64,000 nucleotides of DNA from NCBI GenBank assembly GCA_025024175.1, contig QCXZ01000001.1:25538942-25602941 (forward strand), read 5' to 3'. The position numbers and the translations under genes are program-made. Source of the stretch: Rhyzopertha dominica (lineage: Eukaryota > Arthropoda > Insecta > Coleoptera > Bostrichidae). A model generated the notes under the pieces. It searched no databases, was not told the origin of the DNA, and saw nothing but the letters and a program-made list of their open reading frames with translations. How positions within the stretch are numbered: the stretch's first letter is position 1; every line of letters begins with the position of its first letter. Shown piece after piece: positions 1 to 11,162 of this stretch.

Positions 1-871
1 TTTAACAATACAATAATACTTAGCATTTTAATTTAATAAGAATATATAATTTATGTGAATTTAATGTTAATTTAAGATTATTTTAAACTGCAACAGATTT
101 ATTACAATCAAGGCGATGATCAGTTTTTTATTTAGAGTTTTCATATTACACTATCTATGTAAAAGGCAACATAGGCCGATTTAAATAAGGTTGCAAAGTT
201 TTGGCACTATGTATCCCGAAATTAGCAATTTTGAAATAGTCCTAATAGAATACCAGGTCGCTGCTTGTCTCGAGACAACTTAAATATGCTACTTTCGTTA
301 AGAATAATTGTTTGTGTGAATAAACAATTTATTATTACAGTCGTTTTTTAGTTATATATTTGAAACGACTTATTTAATTTTGCATAAATTTGGTATGTTG
401 ACGTATTTCTACAGATCAAAAATAAAACAATGTCATAATTATAATTAACACCAATTTAAGCGCGCAAAACTTATATTTTGAGTAATTGCGCTTTCTGCAA
501 TTATAAAATAAATATGTTTTAGGAACAAAGTGTGCCTTATTTACTCAGAAAAGTACTTCTGATGAGACTCGACCCTTCATATTTTTTTCCTATTTTATGC
601 ATTAATAATTGACAGAACAAAAGTTGAGTTACCAAAGTCATATAAAATTGCGCTGGATAATGAAGATGCTTATTCGTTTTGGAGCACTAAAGTTGCTGTA
701 GAAATTAAAAGTTAAAATTATTTGTGTAGAGGCAAGTACCTATACTACTGTATGCGACCAATGTAGTTGCATGATCAACGTGTATATAGTGTGTATAATA
801 TAGTTTGCTATTAGTTATTACACGAGAGAAATAATCTTGGAATGATGGATACATGAAAAATAAAAAACCGA
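1..871. other. AT-rich intergenic DNA
   Basis: No coding region, RNA gene or clear repeat is visible. The longest reading frames are short and biased to residues coded by A and T. Confidence 0.5.
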
Positions 872-1075
872 TATATAGAGCTGGGCAGTACATAAGTACA
901 AGTACTTAATTTCGGTACTTCGAATACATTCGGAGTACTTGTACTTGGTACTTAAGTCCTTTTACAGATTAACAGATTATGTACTTGTACACTTGTCCGT
1001 GGCTTGGTCAATATAAAGTACTTAGTACCTACCTACTAAACAGCGTTTTAGTACTAACAACATACATTAATCATT
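872..1075. repeat. hAT-like terminal fragment rich in AAGTACTT words
   Basis: The block opens with GAGCTGGGCAGTAC and then carries many copies of AAGTACTT/AAGTACAAGTA in both orientations. An AGRGCTGGGC start followed by short subterminal repeats is a common layout of hAT transposon ends, where the transposase binds. I found no matching opposite end and no 8-bp target duplication, so this is called only as a probable end fragment. A simple degenerate repeat is the alternative. Confidence 0.35.
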
Positions 1076-2700
1076 TGTACCGAGTATAATTCGGCGCCTT
1101 CCCTGATGTTGCGTTATCTACGATCCAGTATTTTTTAATCGTTTAAAATATTGTCGTGATACCTATTCGATTACCTGCATTCGGCCATCTACCATAGCAC
1201 GTTATATTTTGCGATAGTGATATCAATGAAAGCTTTTTTTTAATAAAACATCCTATAATTTACTATTGGCTAGGAAAAGCGATTCAACTTTTAGATTGGA
1301 TTTTCATGGACCCTTTGATGCCGTAATTCATGGTTCCCATTTTGCGTAAACAATTTTGTTGCTTCTTGATATGTTATTTTATGTCCTGAAGAAGGAGAAA
1401 TATAATTTCATTTCCGAAACGTCGCCGTTAGGAGTATTAATGGTTTTATTTACTTAATTACCCAAGTTCTTACGAAGCAAATTTTTCAAATATTAATATA
1501 CTGAGGCGAGAATTACTACTGTTTTCTTAGTGGACATATTGCTCTAAACTACGACCAAACTCATATACGAGCAGGTAGTCTACCTGCGGTACAAGTTTTC
1601 TAACGACAGGAATATTGTCTGCTTCNCTGTGTGCTAGGCAAATAAAACAATCCGAGATCAATGCTGAGATGATGATGGGTGATTGCTCCAAATTTTCGTT
1701 GTATATCTTTTCTTTGTCAACTTATATCATAACTTGATTTGGGATTATTCATTTTATTTTTAAGTGATGCATTTTCTGTATCAGTCAGTATACCTGTATA
1801 TTATTGTTACTCATACCACATTCTGTTACTTTCAAATTTTTGTTTATTGCTTCTCTTCCTTTGGTATCTATCTCGTCACCACTGTTATCATGGATTTTTT
1901 GTATTTGCTTGTTTTTTAATGTTCAATACCTTTTTGAAGATTCTGTAAATGTTCTGTTCATATATTCGGTTTCATCTGCCAACATATTGCAGTTATTCTC
2001 CTTACGTAATTCTGTGTCTCTAAAGCTTTACAAAACATTTTTGATTTTCAGTACAGAGACGTTATGATGAATTATAGAATTACATTAAATAGCTCATACA
2101 ATTAGGATGCAGTGACATTCATTCAATGACAGCTCGTAACCTATTTTATCGTAATCTGCGAGTCAAATTCCGTGTGCATATTGATGATCACGGAATTTCC
2201 CGGAACTGGTAGCATTAATTGAATTATGTAGCGCAGCACTTTAGTGGTGTTCGAATACAGCGATGGTGCAATCCAACAGCATCAATTACAAATTCGTATT
2301 ATCAAATATTAAGTACCCAAAAAAGAAGCCAGAACGGCTTACACATAATGGCGTCAAAAAGAAGGTTAAAAAAATAAACAATATTANGAAGTACCCGACG
2401 TTGTTGTAGTTGACTAGCAAACTTAACAAAAATGTCAACGCCTACTTCGCGGTCTGCTTGTTAAATTATACATAGCTTTTAATATTAGTATGTATCAGCA
2501 AGACGTCAAAAGAAGGAGTAATTCCTAATTCATGTTCAGTTATGAAGCATCTATCTTTCCCTTATCTCATGGAGGCGACTGCGTCATAACCTAGACGTTA
2601 TTATTGAACGCACGTTACCTGCAACAGCCCTAGGTCAACGTGTCAAATATCTTTAAGGTTTACGTAATCCTTCTGCGCCGGAGAGTACAAATCTAGAACG
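1076..2700. other. AT-rich intergenic DNA with one ribozyme-like motif
   Basis: Two overlapping open frames at 1739-2067 (69 and 87 residues) are T-rich, hydrophobic and look like chance frames. The one item of note is a CTGAAGA...GAAACG motif at 1386-1420, reported among the findings. No gene is supported. Confidence 0.45.
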
Positions 2701-2707
2701 GGACGGG

Positions 2708-2806
2708 CCCGTGACGTCATTGGTAATGATGCGCGAAATCTGCTTTCAAGATGTGACGTCATAGGCTGCTTATATAAATTGGCACTTAGATGGAAAGCCC
2801 GTCACT
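2708..2806 (+). promoter_or_regulatory. Candidate promoter: two CRE palindromes, TATA box and initiator
   Basis: Two exact TGACGTCA palindromes (the CREB/ATF site) lie about 42 bp apart, near 2712 and 2754. A TATATAAA box starts at 2771, and an initiator-like TCACTC has its A at 2804, 33 bases downstream of the first T of the box. This is the normal arthropod TATA-to-start spacing. The patch is more GC-rich than its surroundings. No long reading frame follows, so the target could be a noncoding first exon, a noncoding RNA or an old transposon promoter. The sites are seen; promoter activity is inferred. Confidence 0.45.
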
Positions 2807-3179
2807 CTTTTTTAGATATTACCCGACTTTTATGTAACGAACATAGTGAACAAAGATATACGCAGTCATGCAATGGTTTTAAAATAGTTCTTAGATAATT
2901 TTAATTTGGCTTTAAGCAATTATTGCTTTTAGTAAATATCAAATATTAGTCTTATCATTATTAAATGCTGCAAATATGTTGTGCAGTAACGATGGAATGG
3001 GGTGTTTACGTTATTTAAGTGTCATAAAATCGTTAAGGAAATTTTGAGATTGCAGAGGTAACTTAAAATCAGCAAGATCTATTGCGCTATCAACCGTTTT
3101 AAGGAACCTCTGCTGATAACATACTAATAAGTGGGCGACCACATCACTTAAAAACTTCAGCAACTGAAGAAGCAGTTGC
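2807..3179. other. Intergenic DNA downstream of the candidate promoter
   Basis: No open frame of note. If the upstream promoter is real, this would be the start of its transcript. Confidence 0.4.
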
Positions 3180-3770
3180 TAAAAGAATTCGCAGAATTCC
3201 GCTTTGACGAGTCATTATTCCAATAATGCAAATAAACTCTGTTTTATGGTGGAGAATGCTACCACGTCAAATCATGACATAATCTCCTACATACACTTGA
3301 ACCTCATGAAAAACTCTCTCCAATTCGAAGCCCATAACCTAAACTCGGATTCTTTTACTATTCAGCCGAAACCCAAACCGTGTGGAGAGGTCATTTCTCA
3401 ATTGTGGTTCAATCCATTCAACATATTCTTTAAAGCAGGAATTGTAAGTGGATCTGTTTCATGCGATCGGTTCCTGATAGTTTGTTCAGAAACTGTAACC
3501 CGCCCATATAAGTTTTGTAGATGAAAACCAATCTCCCGTTTACAACACGGGAGATTGGTCTTAAGTATGGCCTGTAGCCTTCACAGTAACGTATCTGTCC
3601 TCCGCTATAGCTGTAATACATCTAGAACCCGTATGTTTCAGTCACCTTGTTTCTTGATAACTTTTCCAAAGTCTACAAATGACGCTCTTCGCCAAATGAC
3701 AGAAATGTCGCCAAGCAATTCACTAAATATCGTAACATTAAGTGGCAAAACTTTATTGTAAAGCTTTATT
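3180..3770 (-). pseudogene. Tc1-like transposase relic
   Basis: Reading the minus strand across several frames gives, in order, pieces resembling a Tc1-family DDE transposase. Near 3620-3570 there is an EDRYV-type segment, as in the helix-turn-helix part of the DNA-binding domain. Near 3490-3440 is a segment ending NKLSGTDRMKQIHLQ, in the place of the second helix-turn-helix. Near 3290-3220 is GDYVMI-stop-RGSILHHKTEF, matching the family's GGSVMVWGxIS stretch between the catalytic acids. Stops and frame changes break it and the third catalytic residue is not seen. It once would have cut and pasted a Tc1 element. The frames on the opposite strand at 3204-3524 and 3555-3761 are shadows. Confidence 0.5.
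3527..3559. repeat. Perfect 13-bp hairpin
   Basis: ACCAATCTCCCGT at 3527-3539 is followed by a 7-base spacer and its exact reverse complement at 3547-3559. It lies inside the Tc1-like relic. It is too short for a pre-miRNA and has no T-run to act as a terminator. Confidence 0.6.
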
Positions 3771-4159
3771 TAATGCCACGAATGGTTCCACAGCTTCACT
3801 AATAAGATAACCGTTTGGAGCAATCAAATAAGGAACCTGGAAGGCTTAGTTAGGCCGACCGCCAATGCAATGTTTGTATACAAAAAACCTGTTTTATCCC
3901 AGTTGTGGTAGACAGCATCTTCTGTTTCCTCATGGAAAGGAGATTCGAGTGCGGTGATATTTTCTTCAATATATTCATTTTACTGCGTTTAAGGTACCCC
4001 TCGATCTCTCCGAGCTTTATTTTCCAGACCGACTGCAGAATAGTAAATAGAGTTTGCTCTTAATATTTAAAGGCCATTTATGCGGACGATACCCAGCCGA
4101 ACTAGATTTTTCCTAGGATTGTCAAAGCCCTATGTATGATATAATACAGGCGAGGTTAT

Positions 4160-4350
4160 TCTCAGAAGAAATCACTTCCTTTAAGAAGAGGGCTCCACTA
4201 TGGCAGCTAGGTGGCTTTGTAATCATTATAACTTATCGCTGCACTTCTATACCGTGCTTTCTCCACTAGACTTAAACTATACAAAAGAGCTTTAATAAAA
4301 GCGAAACAGATCCATCTGTAGTTGGTTGCGGTGCAGACAGTATGACATGG
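4160..4350 (+). mobile_element. Decayed copy of the hammerhead-ribozyme repeat family
   Basis: The left part keeps body words of the family, including GCAGCTAGGTGGCTTTGT. From about 4245 it keeps the outer stem I strand, the linker ACTAGACTTAAACT, GCGAAACAGATCCATCTG and the other stem I strand GTAGTTGGTTGCGGTGCAGAC. The catalytic CTGATGA has been lost, becoming TACAAAAGAG, so this copy cannot self-cleave. It is the oldest-looking member in the window. Confidence 0.7.
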
Positions 4351-5521
4351 AAATATATTTTACGAAAAACACAGGATGTAGGATATGTAACGCTGTGGTA
4401 TTTAGCCCGACAAGCACGAAACTCAGAGTCGTATGATCCAAATGGTCCAGTGAAGATGATATTTGATTATAATCTAAATTTTGTCTGGATACACATGCTC
4501 GTCGAATAAGGGCGATAGTGATGTCTAATTGGATTAATTTTGTATAATAGCGATTACTCGTTACTTATATAATTAGTAATCGTTACCTTGTATTCGTTAC
4601 CGATTACGAATTTAAAGCAGTATCACAAATAGTTCTTGTTTTACGAATAAGCGAGGTTTTGTTTGACTTACTGATTGATACACGGAAATCGTGATATTCC
4701 ATAGGNACAAGTGGAGTTATCAGAAGATNTCAAATATCGTATACATACATTTTTTGTAACTTTCTTATACTCAGTACATATGCCACTTACATTCTGATGT
4801 ATTTTAACGTGTTAATTTATATTTCATAATTGTAACGTCTAATAATTGAACTGTTAACATTAAGTGTCATTGAGGATGATAGTGCTCTTTCTCTTAACAT
4901 CTTTCACCCATAATCTAAACATCAAAGTACTGATGAAGGAATAAATATAATTCCAAAAGCTTGACACTCAAAAGAGTACACTAGTGCTCTATTGACTGCT
5001 CAACCCGATAAATTTCCAACTTTTTTACACCCAATGTATATAATCGTGCTACTTCTCCACTACAAAAACCGGCATTTACCAACTAAAATGTATGCATTTG
5101 TGATACTGTGTATATAGGACTATCTAGTTGCTTAGATCACATCAAAATCAAAGTCTAACTATGAGAAAAAAAAAGGTAGGAAACTAAACCATTTGAAACA
5201 TTTGGAAATTAAAAAAACCACATTTAGCAAATACGTAAAAAAATCCATACGAGCAAAACGTGTTTGATATTACCGCAACTATAAAGTCGATTTCCAATAC
5301 CAGGCCAGACAGTTTCAACTAGATTCACAAACCCTGCAAAAGTAAGGGACGTGGACAAAATTCTGTACATCTGAGCTCAATATAGTTTTGACGCTCTTTG
5401 AAATTGACTTTCTATGGTCGATGCAATCGTCAGACATATCTGATAAAACTCGTAAAACACAGCACATTTAAACAATTCAGCTTTCTTACAAGTTACCTAA
5501 TTAATAGAGAATTTTTTACAA
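4351..5521. other. AT-rich intergenic DNA
   Basis: No gene is seen. A second CTGATGA...ATTCC hammerhead-like motif lies at 4930-4958 (see findings). Alternating GATTACTCGTTAC-type words at 4548-4615 may be a degraded transposon end, but no partner was found. Confidence 0.4.
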
Positions 5522-5846
5522 TGAAGTGACGAGTTTGGCTTATTCAAGCGCTCCACTCTTTGAAATGCTGGTTTGAAACACCTATGTATTTTTAACATAC
5601 AGTAGGCAACACATACATTGAAAGTACCTCCACGAGGTGAACATGGACATCGAAAGCACCTTCACGAGGTGAACATGAACATGAACATAGGTTAGGTTTT
5701 AAAATAATGGTGGTCTGCACGCTGCCACACCCGTCTGCACACGCGCGTCCGCTCCCACACTCCTACCGATATCGGGGCGTTGCAACTACTACAATGTTCA
5801 AACAAACTATTGGGCATCTACACCACCTATAGTCATATTACAGACA
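5522..5846 (-). repeat. 3' LTR of BEL/Pao element 1
   Basis: On the minus strand it starts TGTCTGTAATATG and ends ACTTCA, giving the standard TG...CA ends and a length of 325 bp. Its last roughly 90 bp recur next to the primer binding site at 12502-12597, which identifies it as an LTR. Within it, a word containing CACGAGGTGAACATG occurs twice, about 34 bp apart (5630-5680). Confidence 0.85.
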
Positions 5847-5859
5847 TGCCCCCGCCCTT
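5847..5859 (-). other. Polypurine tract of BEL/Pao element 1
   Basis: The minus strand reads AAGGGCGGGGGCA immediately before the TGTCTG start of the 3' LTR, as expected for the primer of plus-strand DNA synthesis. Confidence 0.75.
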
Positions 5860-5942
5860 GAAAGGCTTAAGCTTTCAAAACAAAAGAAAAGAAAATTAAT
5901 ATTACAAACTATACAAAATGGCGAACTGTAGTTTGCACGTCT

Positions 5943-7319
5943 TTAATTCACTTTTACGCACTGAAGTTTATGTAGAGGACACAACTTGGAGAAGCAGCGC
6001 CGGCTTGTCCCACGCTGTGTGCGTATGGTGGCAACTCTGGCGATTCCGTCGGTGCCTGGATGGACGGTGATGACACGGCCCAACTTCCATTGCAGAGGAG
6101 CCTGATTGTCCTCCTTTGGGAGCACTAGGTTTCCTTCTTTCAGAGCCTTGCCGTTTGAGCGCCACTTTTAACGCTGCTGCATTTCCGCGATGTACTCCCG
6201 ACTCCATCTTTTCCAAATGCGCTGAAGCATCTGCTGAACCCTTTGCAGACTAGATAGCTTCGATTCCGAAAGATGGGTGACATCTGGATCGGGTAGCGAA
6301 GTAATTTTTCTCCCAATCAAAAAGTGAGCGGGTGTAATGGGCTCGTAATCGGAGGGATCGTCAGAATGTGGGGTAAGAGGTCGGGAATTAAGGACGGCTT
6401 CTACCTGTGTTAGTAAAGTGCTTAGCTCTTCGTACGTCAAAATAGAACTACCTATGACACGTTTTAAATGATGCTTGGAGGGCTTCACGCCAGCCTCCCA
6501 CAGACCTCCTATGTGTGGACTATGCGCGGGAATAAAACGCCAATTAATTCCCTCGTTAGCAACTGAAGTGGAAATGTCAGTGTGTTGTTGTTTTAGAAAA
6601 TGTCCTAATTCCTTTAATTCTGATTTGGCGCCTACAAAATTAGTGCCGTTATCTGAAAACATGTTTAATGGCTTGCCTCTTCGCGAAATAAAACGCCTAA
6701 AAGCTAGGAGGAACGATTCTGTGGAGAGATCAGGAACCAATTCAAGATGAATGGCTTTTGTTGAGAAACAAATGAACAGCCAAAGGTATGATTTTACTAT
6801 TCTGCAACCGCGTCCCTTACGATCTCGAATTAGAAAAGAACCTGCGTAGTCAACGCCAGTGTTATGGAACGGTGGGCTAGGAGTGACACGTTCAACGGGT
6901 AAGTTACCCATAATAGGATTAGGTGTAGTAGGAGAAAATCTAAAACACTTGATGCAGGTATGTACCACCTGTGTTACGAGATTTCTACCAGCGGTTATCC
7001 AGAATTTTTCTCGCAAAGACAATAGCAGGAGTTGTGGACCAGCATGTAACAGCCTGACATGTTCATAGGAAGCTAGTAACTTCGAAAGCGGATGCTTTCC
7101 TGAGAGTAAAATTGGGTGCTTCTTATNATACTGGTACTTAGAATTACGAAGTCTTCCACCTGCTCTGATTACACCCTTTGAACATAGAAATGGATTGAAT
7201 TTGAGTAGATTGGACGAAGACTTCAAATCAGATTTTCTTTGAAGAGTCTTGAGCTCTTCAGGAAAAGATTCACGTTGAGCAATTTTTACTAACGCAAGTA
7301 GGGCATTTTCTAATTCCAA
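5943..7319 (-). pseudogene. BEL/Pao pol: integrase and C-terminal domain
   Basis: An open frame of 383 codons runs from 7319 to 6168. It shows the N-terminal zinc-binding region (a histidine near residue 92, then CIKC) and the catalytic core: D in TGVDYAGSF, D in SDNGTNF and E in GGLWEAGV, the DDE triad. This is followed by LNSRPLTP and the PAHFLIGR box typical of BEL/Pao. A frameshift near 6168 leads into the C-terminal piece at about 6125-5943 with PGTDGIARVATIRT, the conserved tail of this family. The enzyme inserts element cDNA into the genome. One codon near 7127 contains an n. Confidence 0.9.
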
Positions 7320-7405
7320 AGGATTAAGCGGCCCAATAAGTCGGTTCTCCTCAAGTATCGAGCAATTCTTGTAGAAACGGAAACAAATTACTCTGTTTAA
7401 TCTGG

Positions 7406-8409
7406 TTAAACTTGAGTGCTTCCTTTCAATTCTGGAAGGCTTTCATTGGAAAAAGACGCATTAGGCCAAGATGATTCATCTAGTGAAAGGAACGATGGAC
7501 CAGTCCACCATAATTCAGAATCTTTTAATGTTTGTGGAGAGACTCCATGTGAAAGTATATCAGCAGGGTTGTTTTTGTGGGAACGTGTTTCCATGTTGCA
7601 TGGACTGTCAACTGTTGTATGTCAGCAACTCTATTACAAACAAATGGCTTTAAAAGGTTTGGAGGAGTTTTTATCCATCCTGTCCACAAAAAACACTAGG
7701 ATATAGTGATAGTGAGACCTTTTATGACTTGCTCAAAGAGTTTGGATAGAAGTAGGGCTCCACAAAGTTCAAGCTTGGGTATGGTGGTTGGCTTAATTGG
7801 AGCAACTCTGGCCTTTGCACATAAAAGTTGCACGTGAACTCTTTGGTGAGAATCAGTTGATCGAAGATATATGCAAGCTCCGTAGCCAGACAATGAAGCA
7901 TCTGAAAAGCACGTCGCTATGCCCTTTAAGCAATACATGCCGAGGAATCTTTAGATCATTTAAGCTAGCTAGTTCGTTGCGAAAGCTTAGCCATTCTTCT
8001 TGAATGTTGTTGGGCACGGGATCATCCCAACATAGCTTTTCCATCCAGAGTTTTTGTAGTAAAAATTTGATCTTTAGGATGCAAGGGCCGAGAAGTCAGA
8101 GCGGGTCAAAAATTTGCGAGATTTCGGAGAGCATCGTTCGCTTTGTAACGATGCCCACAAGTGATTTGGTAGTATACATAAAATTGTCGCCTTGAAATAA
8201 CCATATCATACCAAGGATTTTTGTGTGCTCTTTGGAACTAAAATCCAAAATGCCTGGATGAAGATCTGACTGCGGGATATTTGAAAGCACTCGTGGCTCG
8301 TTTGATATCCACTTGCGTAGTTTGAAACATCCAGACTGCAAAATATCGGATAAATCAGAACAAATTTGACGAGCTTCGTCTAAATTGTCAGAACCAGTGA
8401 GGTCATCAA
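7406..8409 (-). pseudogene. BEL/Pao pol: RT thumb, RNase H and linker, frameshifted
   Basis: This is the pol segment downstream of the hAT insertion. It begins right after the catalytic YVDD of the polymerase. A frame at 8341-8096 carries the RT thumb/connection; 8044-7853 continues in another frame. RNase H lies at 7938-7696 with the first catalytic acid in FSDASLSGYGAC and the PKLELCGALL segment. The frame at 7594-7406 has ADILSHG and LWWTGPSFL, the usual link to integrase. At least three frame changes disable it. Confidence 0.85.
8402..8409. repeat. hAT target-site duplication, left copy
   Basis: GTCATCAA, identical to 9733-9740. Eight-base duplications are diagnostic of hAT insertion. 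Confidence 0.95.
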
Positions 8410-9732
8410 CAGTGATGGACGCGTAGAATACGTCATGTAGATTACGCTATTGTCTACGCGTAAACTATGTAATATTCTACTTTGAAATTCTACTGTAAAA
8501 ATAGCATTGTGTAGATAATGAAAAATTTAGAAATATTTAGTTATTTAATGGTGTCTATTACCACTACTGCTCTAAACGTGGTAAATGTCTAAACAGCAAT
8601 AACATATTTGGTCATACCTTAGGGCCAGAAGACCAGACAAGCGTGCTGTCAAAAGCACTTTGAAGGCCCCAGTCGGTCAAATGGACTCCTTAATGACTGT
8701 AAACTGTGATTTTATGTTCTTTCTTCTCTGTAAACAGAAATTTCATAAGCTACTCATGTTCTTTTATCGCAAATTCTTTGAAAGTAAATCAACAGGGTAC
8801 AGAAGCAGTTCTTGTTGCTGAACTCGATACATTGATCTAAAGAAGCAATTAACTATGAGCAACTAGTTGTATTGTAGTAAAAAAATTCTTTGGAAAAAAA
8901 TCAACTTATAACTGCTGTACCGAATTTGATAGTGTGTTAGGAAAACAACTTAATATAGTTGTGGAAGGAAAGATGTCGTAAACATATGCTTTGTCTTTTG
9001 TGTTTCAAAAGAAATAAAAAAACCGTTAGTATACACTGACTACTTACTGAAACATGATATGCAAGTTTGTAATATAATATTTACATTTACACCTATTTAT
9101 TGTCTCAGACATATTAAAATCATAAGTTAAGAAAATAAAAATGTTTAGTAAACCGTGCAGTTATTTATAAAAAATGTGGTAGCTGTGTTGCAACTTTCAG
9201 ATTTTGTCATTAATCTGTCTAAAACCAAAACTTCAAATTCCAAATGACATTATACATAAATGGATCGTATTTTGCATGTTTTAGTTGGCCCCTTATTATA
9301 AACTGCATTTTCAGTACGGTTCAGCTACATGTTGTTATACTTATGTACCATTGTAAATGTTTATAGAAGATTTGAAATAAAAATCGAAAGTTTGGCAAAG
9401 AAAGAAAAGTAAACACTATTTTAACATAAGAAGTCGATTTCTACTTATTTGCGAAGACTTTAATATAATAAAAAGCGACGGCTATGTCCATTTAACGTAT
9501 TAGATATAAAAAACTATAAAATTTTAAGAAATTTGACACATGGAGAAGCCAACAAAACAGGGAAATTAGAATCAAACTAATTTCAGTTTGTTTTAGTATG
9601 TACTTAATACATTTTAGCCATAATATACTCGTTTTATATTTTCTACTTAAAATCTACGCCAAAGTGCTTTATCTACATTTTCTACGCATGTAACGTAGAA
9701 AATTATAATTTACGCGTAAACGCCCATCACTG
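8410..9732. mobile_element. Non-autonomous hAT element nested in BEL/Pao pol
   Basis: The 1323-bp element starts CAGTGATGGACGCGTA, and the reverse complement of its other end starts CAGTGATGGGCG. The terminal inverted repeats are therefore CAGTGATGGRC, the standard hAT form. It is flanked by a perfect 8-bp duplication, GTCATCAA. Short words such as CTACGCGTAAAC recur near both ends in both orientations, which fits subterminal transposase-binding sites. The interior is AT-rich with no transposase frame, so it depended on a partner element. The perfect duplication suggests a fairly recent insertion. Confidence 0.95.
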
Positions 9733-9740
9733 GTCATCAA
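9733..9740. repeat. hAT target-site duplication, right copy
   Basis: GTCATCAA, the second copy of the duplicated BEL/Pao target. Confidence 0.95.
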
Positions 9741-11142
9741 CGTAAAAATCACGCATAATAATTTCTGAAACTTGAGGATGGGAATGTTTGCATTCTTTAC
9801 CTAACTCCACCAATGAACGAATAGCGAGAAAGGCAGCTGATGCGGTTCCATACGTTATTGAGTTTAAATTATATATTAGAAGAGGATCGGAAAGAGACGA
9901 ACGCCAAAAGATGAGTTGCAATGACCTCTGGCTGGGGTTCACCAGAACTTGGCGGTACATTTTCTCTATGTCAGCTGAGACGGCAAAGGAATGCTGACGA
10001 AAACGTAACAAAATCAAAAACAGATCTTGCTGTATAGTGGGTCCTACCATTTGAATATTATTGATTGAATATCCGGAAGTGGTAGGCATAGAAACATTAA
10101 AAACTACTCGAAGTTTAGAAGTGAGACTTTCCTCCTTGAGGACTCCGTGATGCGGCAGATAATAAGAAATTTCCGCAGGTTTGGACTCAGCTACAGACAT
10201 GTGACCCAAATCCTTATACTCCTCCATAAAAGTACAATAGCGTTGTAATAAATCAGGGTTTTCTTGAAATCGACGTTCAAGTGAAAGAAATCTTTTTCCA
10301 GCAATGTCGCAAGACTCACCCAAAACTTCAACTGATTCCTTTAAGGGGATCTTGACAATAAAGCGGCCATTGGGATCTCTTTGCATAAGCTGGACATAAT
10401 GCACCTCGCAAGCATTTTCTTCTTCTGAAAGAACTTTATCAACGGGGTAATGTTCCAATTCCCAAAATCTGTTAAGAAGATCAGGGGGTTCGTCAGAACG
10501 GCTAAAATTACAAGAAGATACAGAATTTAGGCCGTCAGAAACAGGACCTGCGATTACCCATCCAAATCTCGTTTTTTGAAGGGTAGGAAGATCGGGACCT
10601 AAACGTGATTGTCCAATGCAGAGAATATCGAAGAAGACTTGTGCTCCTATGAGTAGGTCGATATCTCCCGGCTGATTGAAATTGGGATCAGACAAAACAA
10701 TGTTATCTGGAATTTTTATAGAACTGAGATCAATATGGAAACTAGGCATGACGCCAGTAATTTCATCTATGAGCAAGCATGAAAGAGAAAGCTTAAAGGA
10801 CGAACGTCGAGCGTGAATATCTGCGGTGCACTTTGAACGAATATGAGACAGATTCATACCGATACCAGATACTGAAAAATTCGTCGGCTCAACAGGAAGC
10901 TTGAGTTTTAAGCAAAGACTCCTTTTTATGAGGTTGGATTGCGAACCCAAATTCAGTAGGATTCGAATATTATGCGGATTCCCACCATAGTCCAAGATTT
11001 GCGCGCAAGCCGTTGGCAGCAAAACTTGCGTAGCGTTAGACGAGAAAGCTGAGATTGTTGGTGTTGATATGGAAGAATTAATTGCTATCAGGCTGGGACG
11101 ACGGTGTTGTCTCATCTTCAGTACCATTTGACATATGATCAC
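9741..11142 (-). pseudogene. BEL/Pao pol: aspartic protease and reverse transcriptase, cut by hAT
   Basis: A 471-codon frame from 11142 to 9727 holds the protease and most of the RT. The protease active site normally reads D[ST]GSQ. Here it is LLNLGSQSNLI, so the catalytic Asp is replaced by Asn, a likely inactivating change. About 70 residues of protease are followed by DIDLLIGAQVF, a conserved BEL/Pao box. The RT shows VVFNVSMPTTSG, then SADIEKMYRQV (the first catalytic Asp), TYGTASAAFLA and finally DFYVDD with the two catalytic Asp residues. The hAT element begins right after this box and supplies the terminal stop. Upstream it joins gag without a clear gap. Confidence 0.92.
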
Positions 11143-11162
11143 TATGAAGGAGCGAGTAATGC

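Noticed and set aside
1739..2067. Hydrophobic plus frames of 69 and 87 residues
   Set aside because: T-rich DNA gives Phe/Leu/Ile-rich chance frames; there is no supporting context.
4537..4620. Words like GATTACTCGTTAC suggesting a hAT end
   Set aside because: No opposite end and no target duplication were found.
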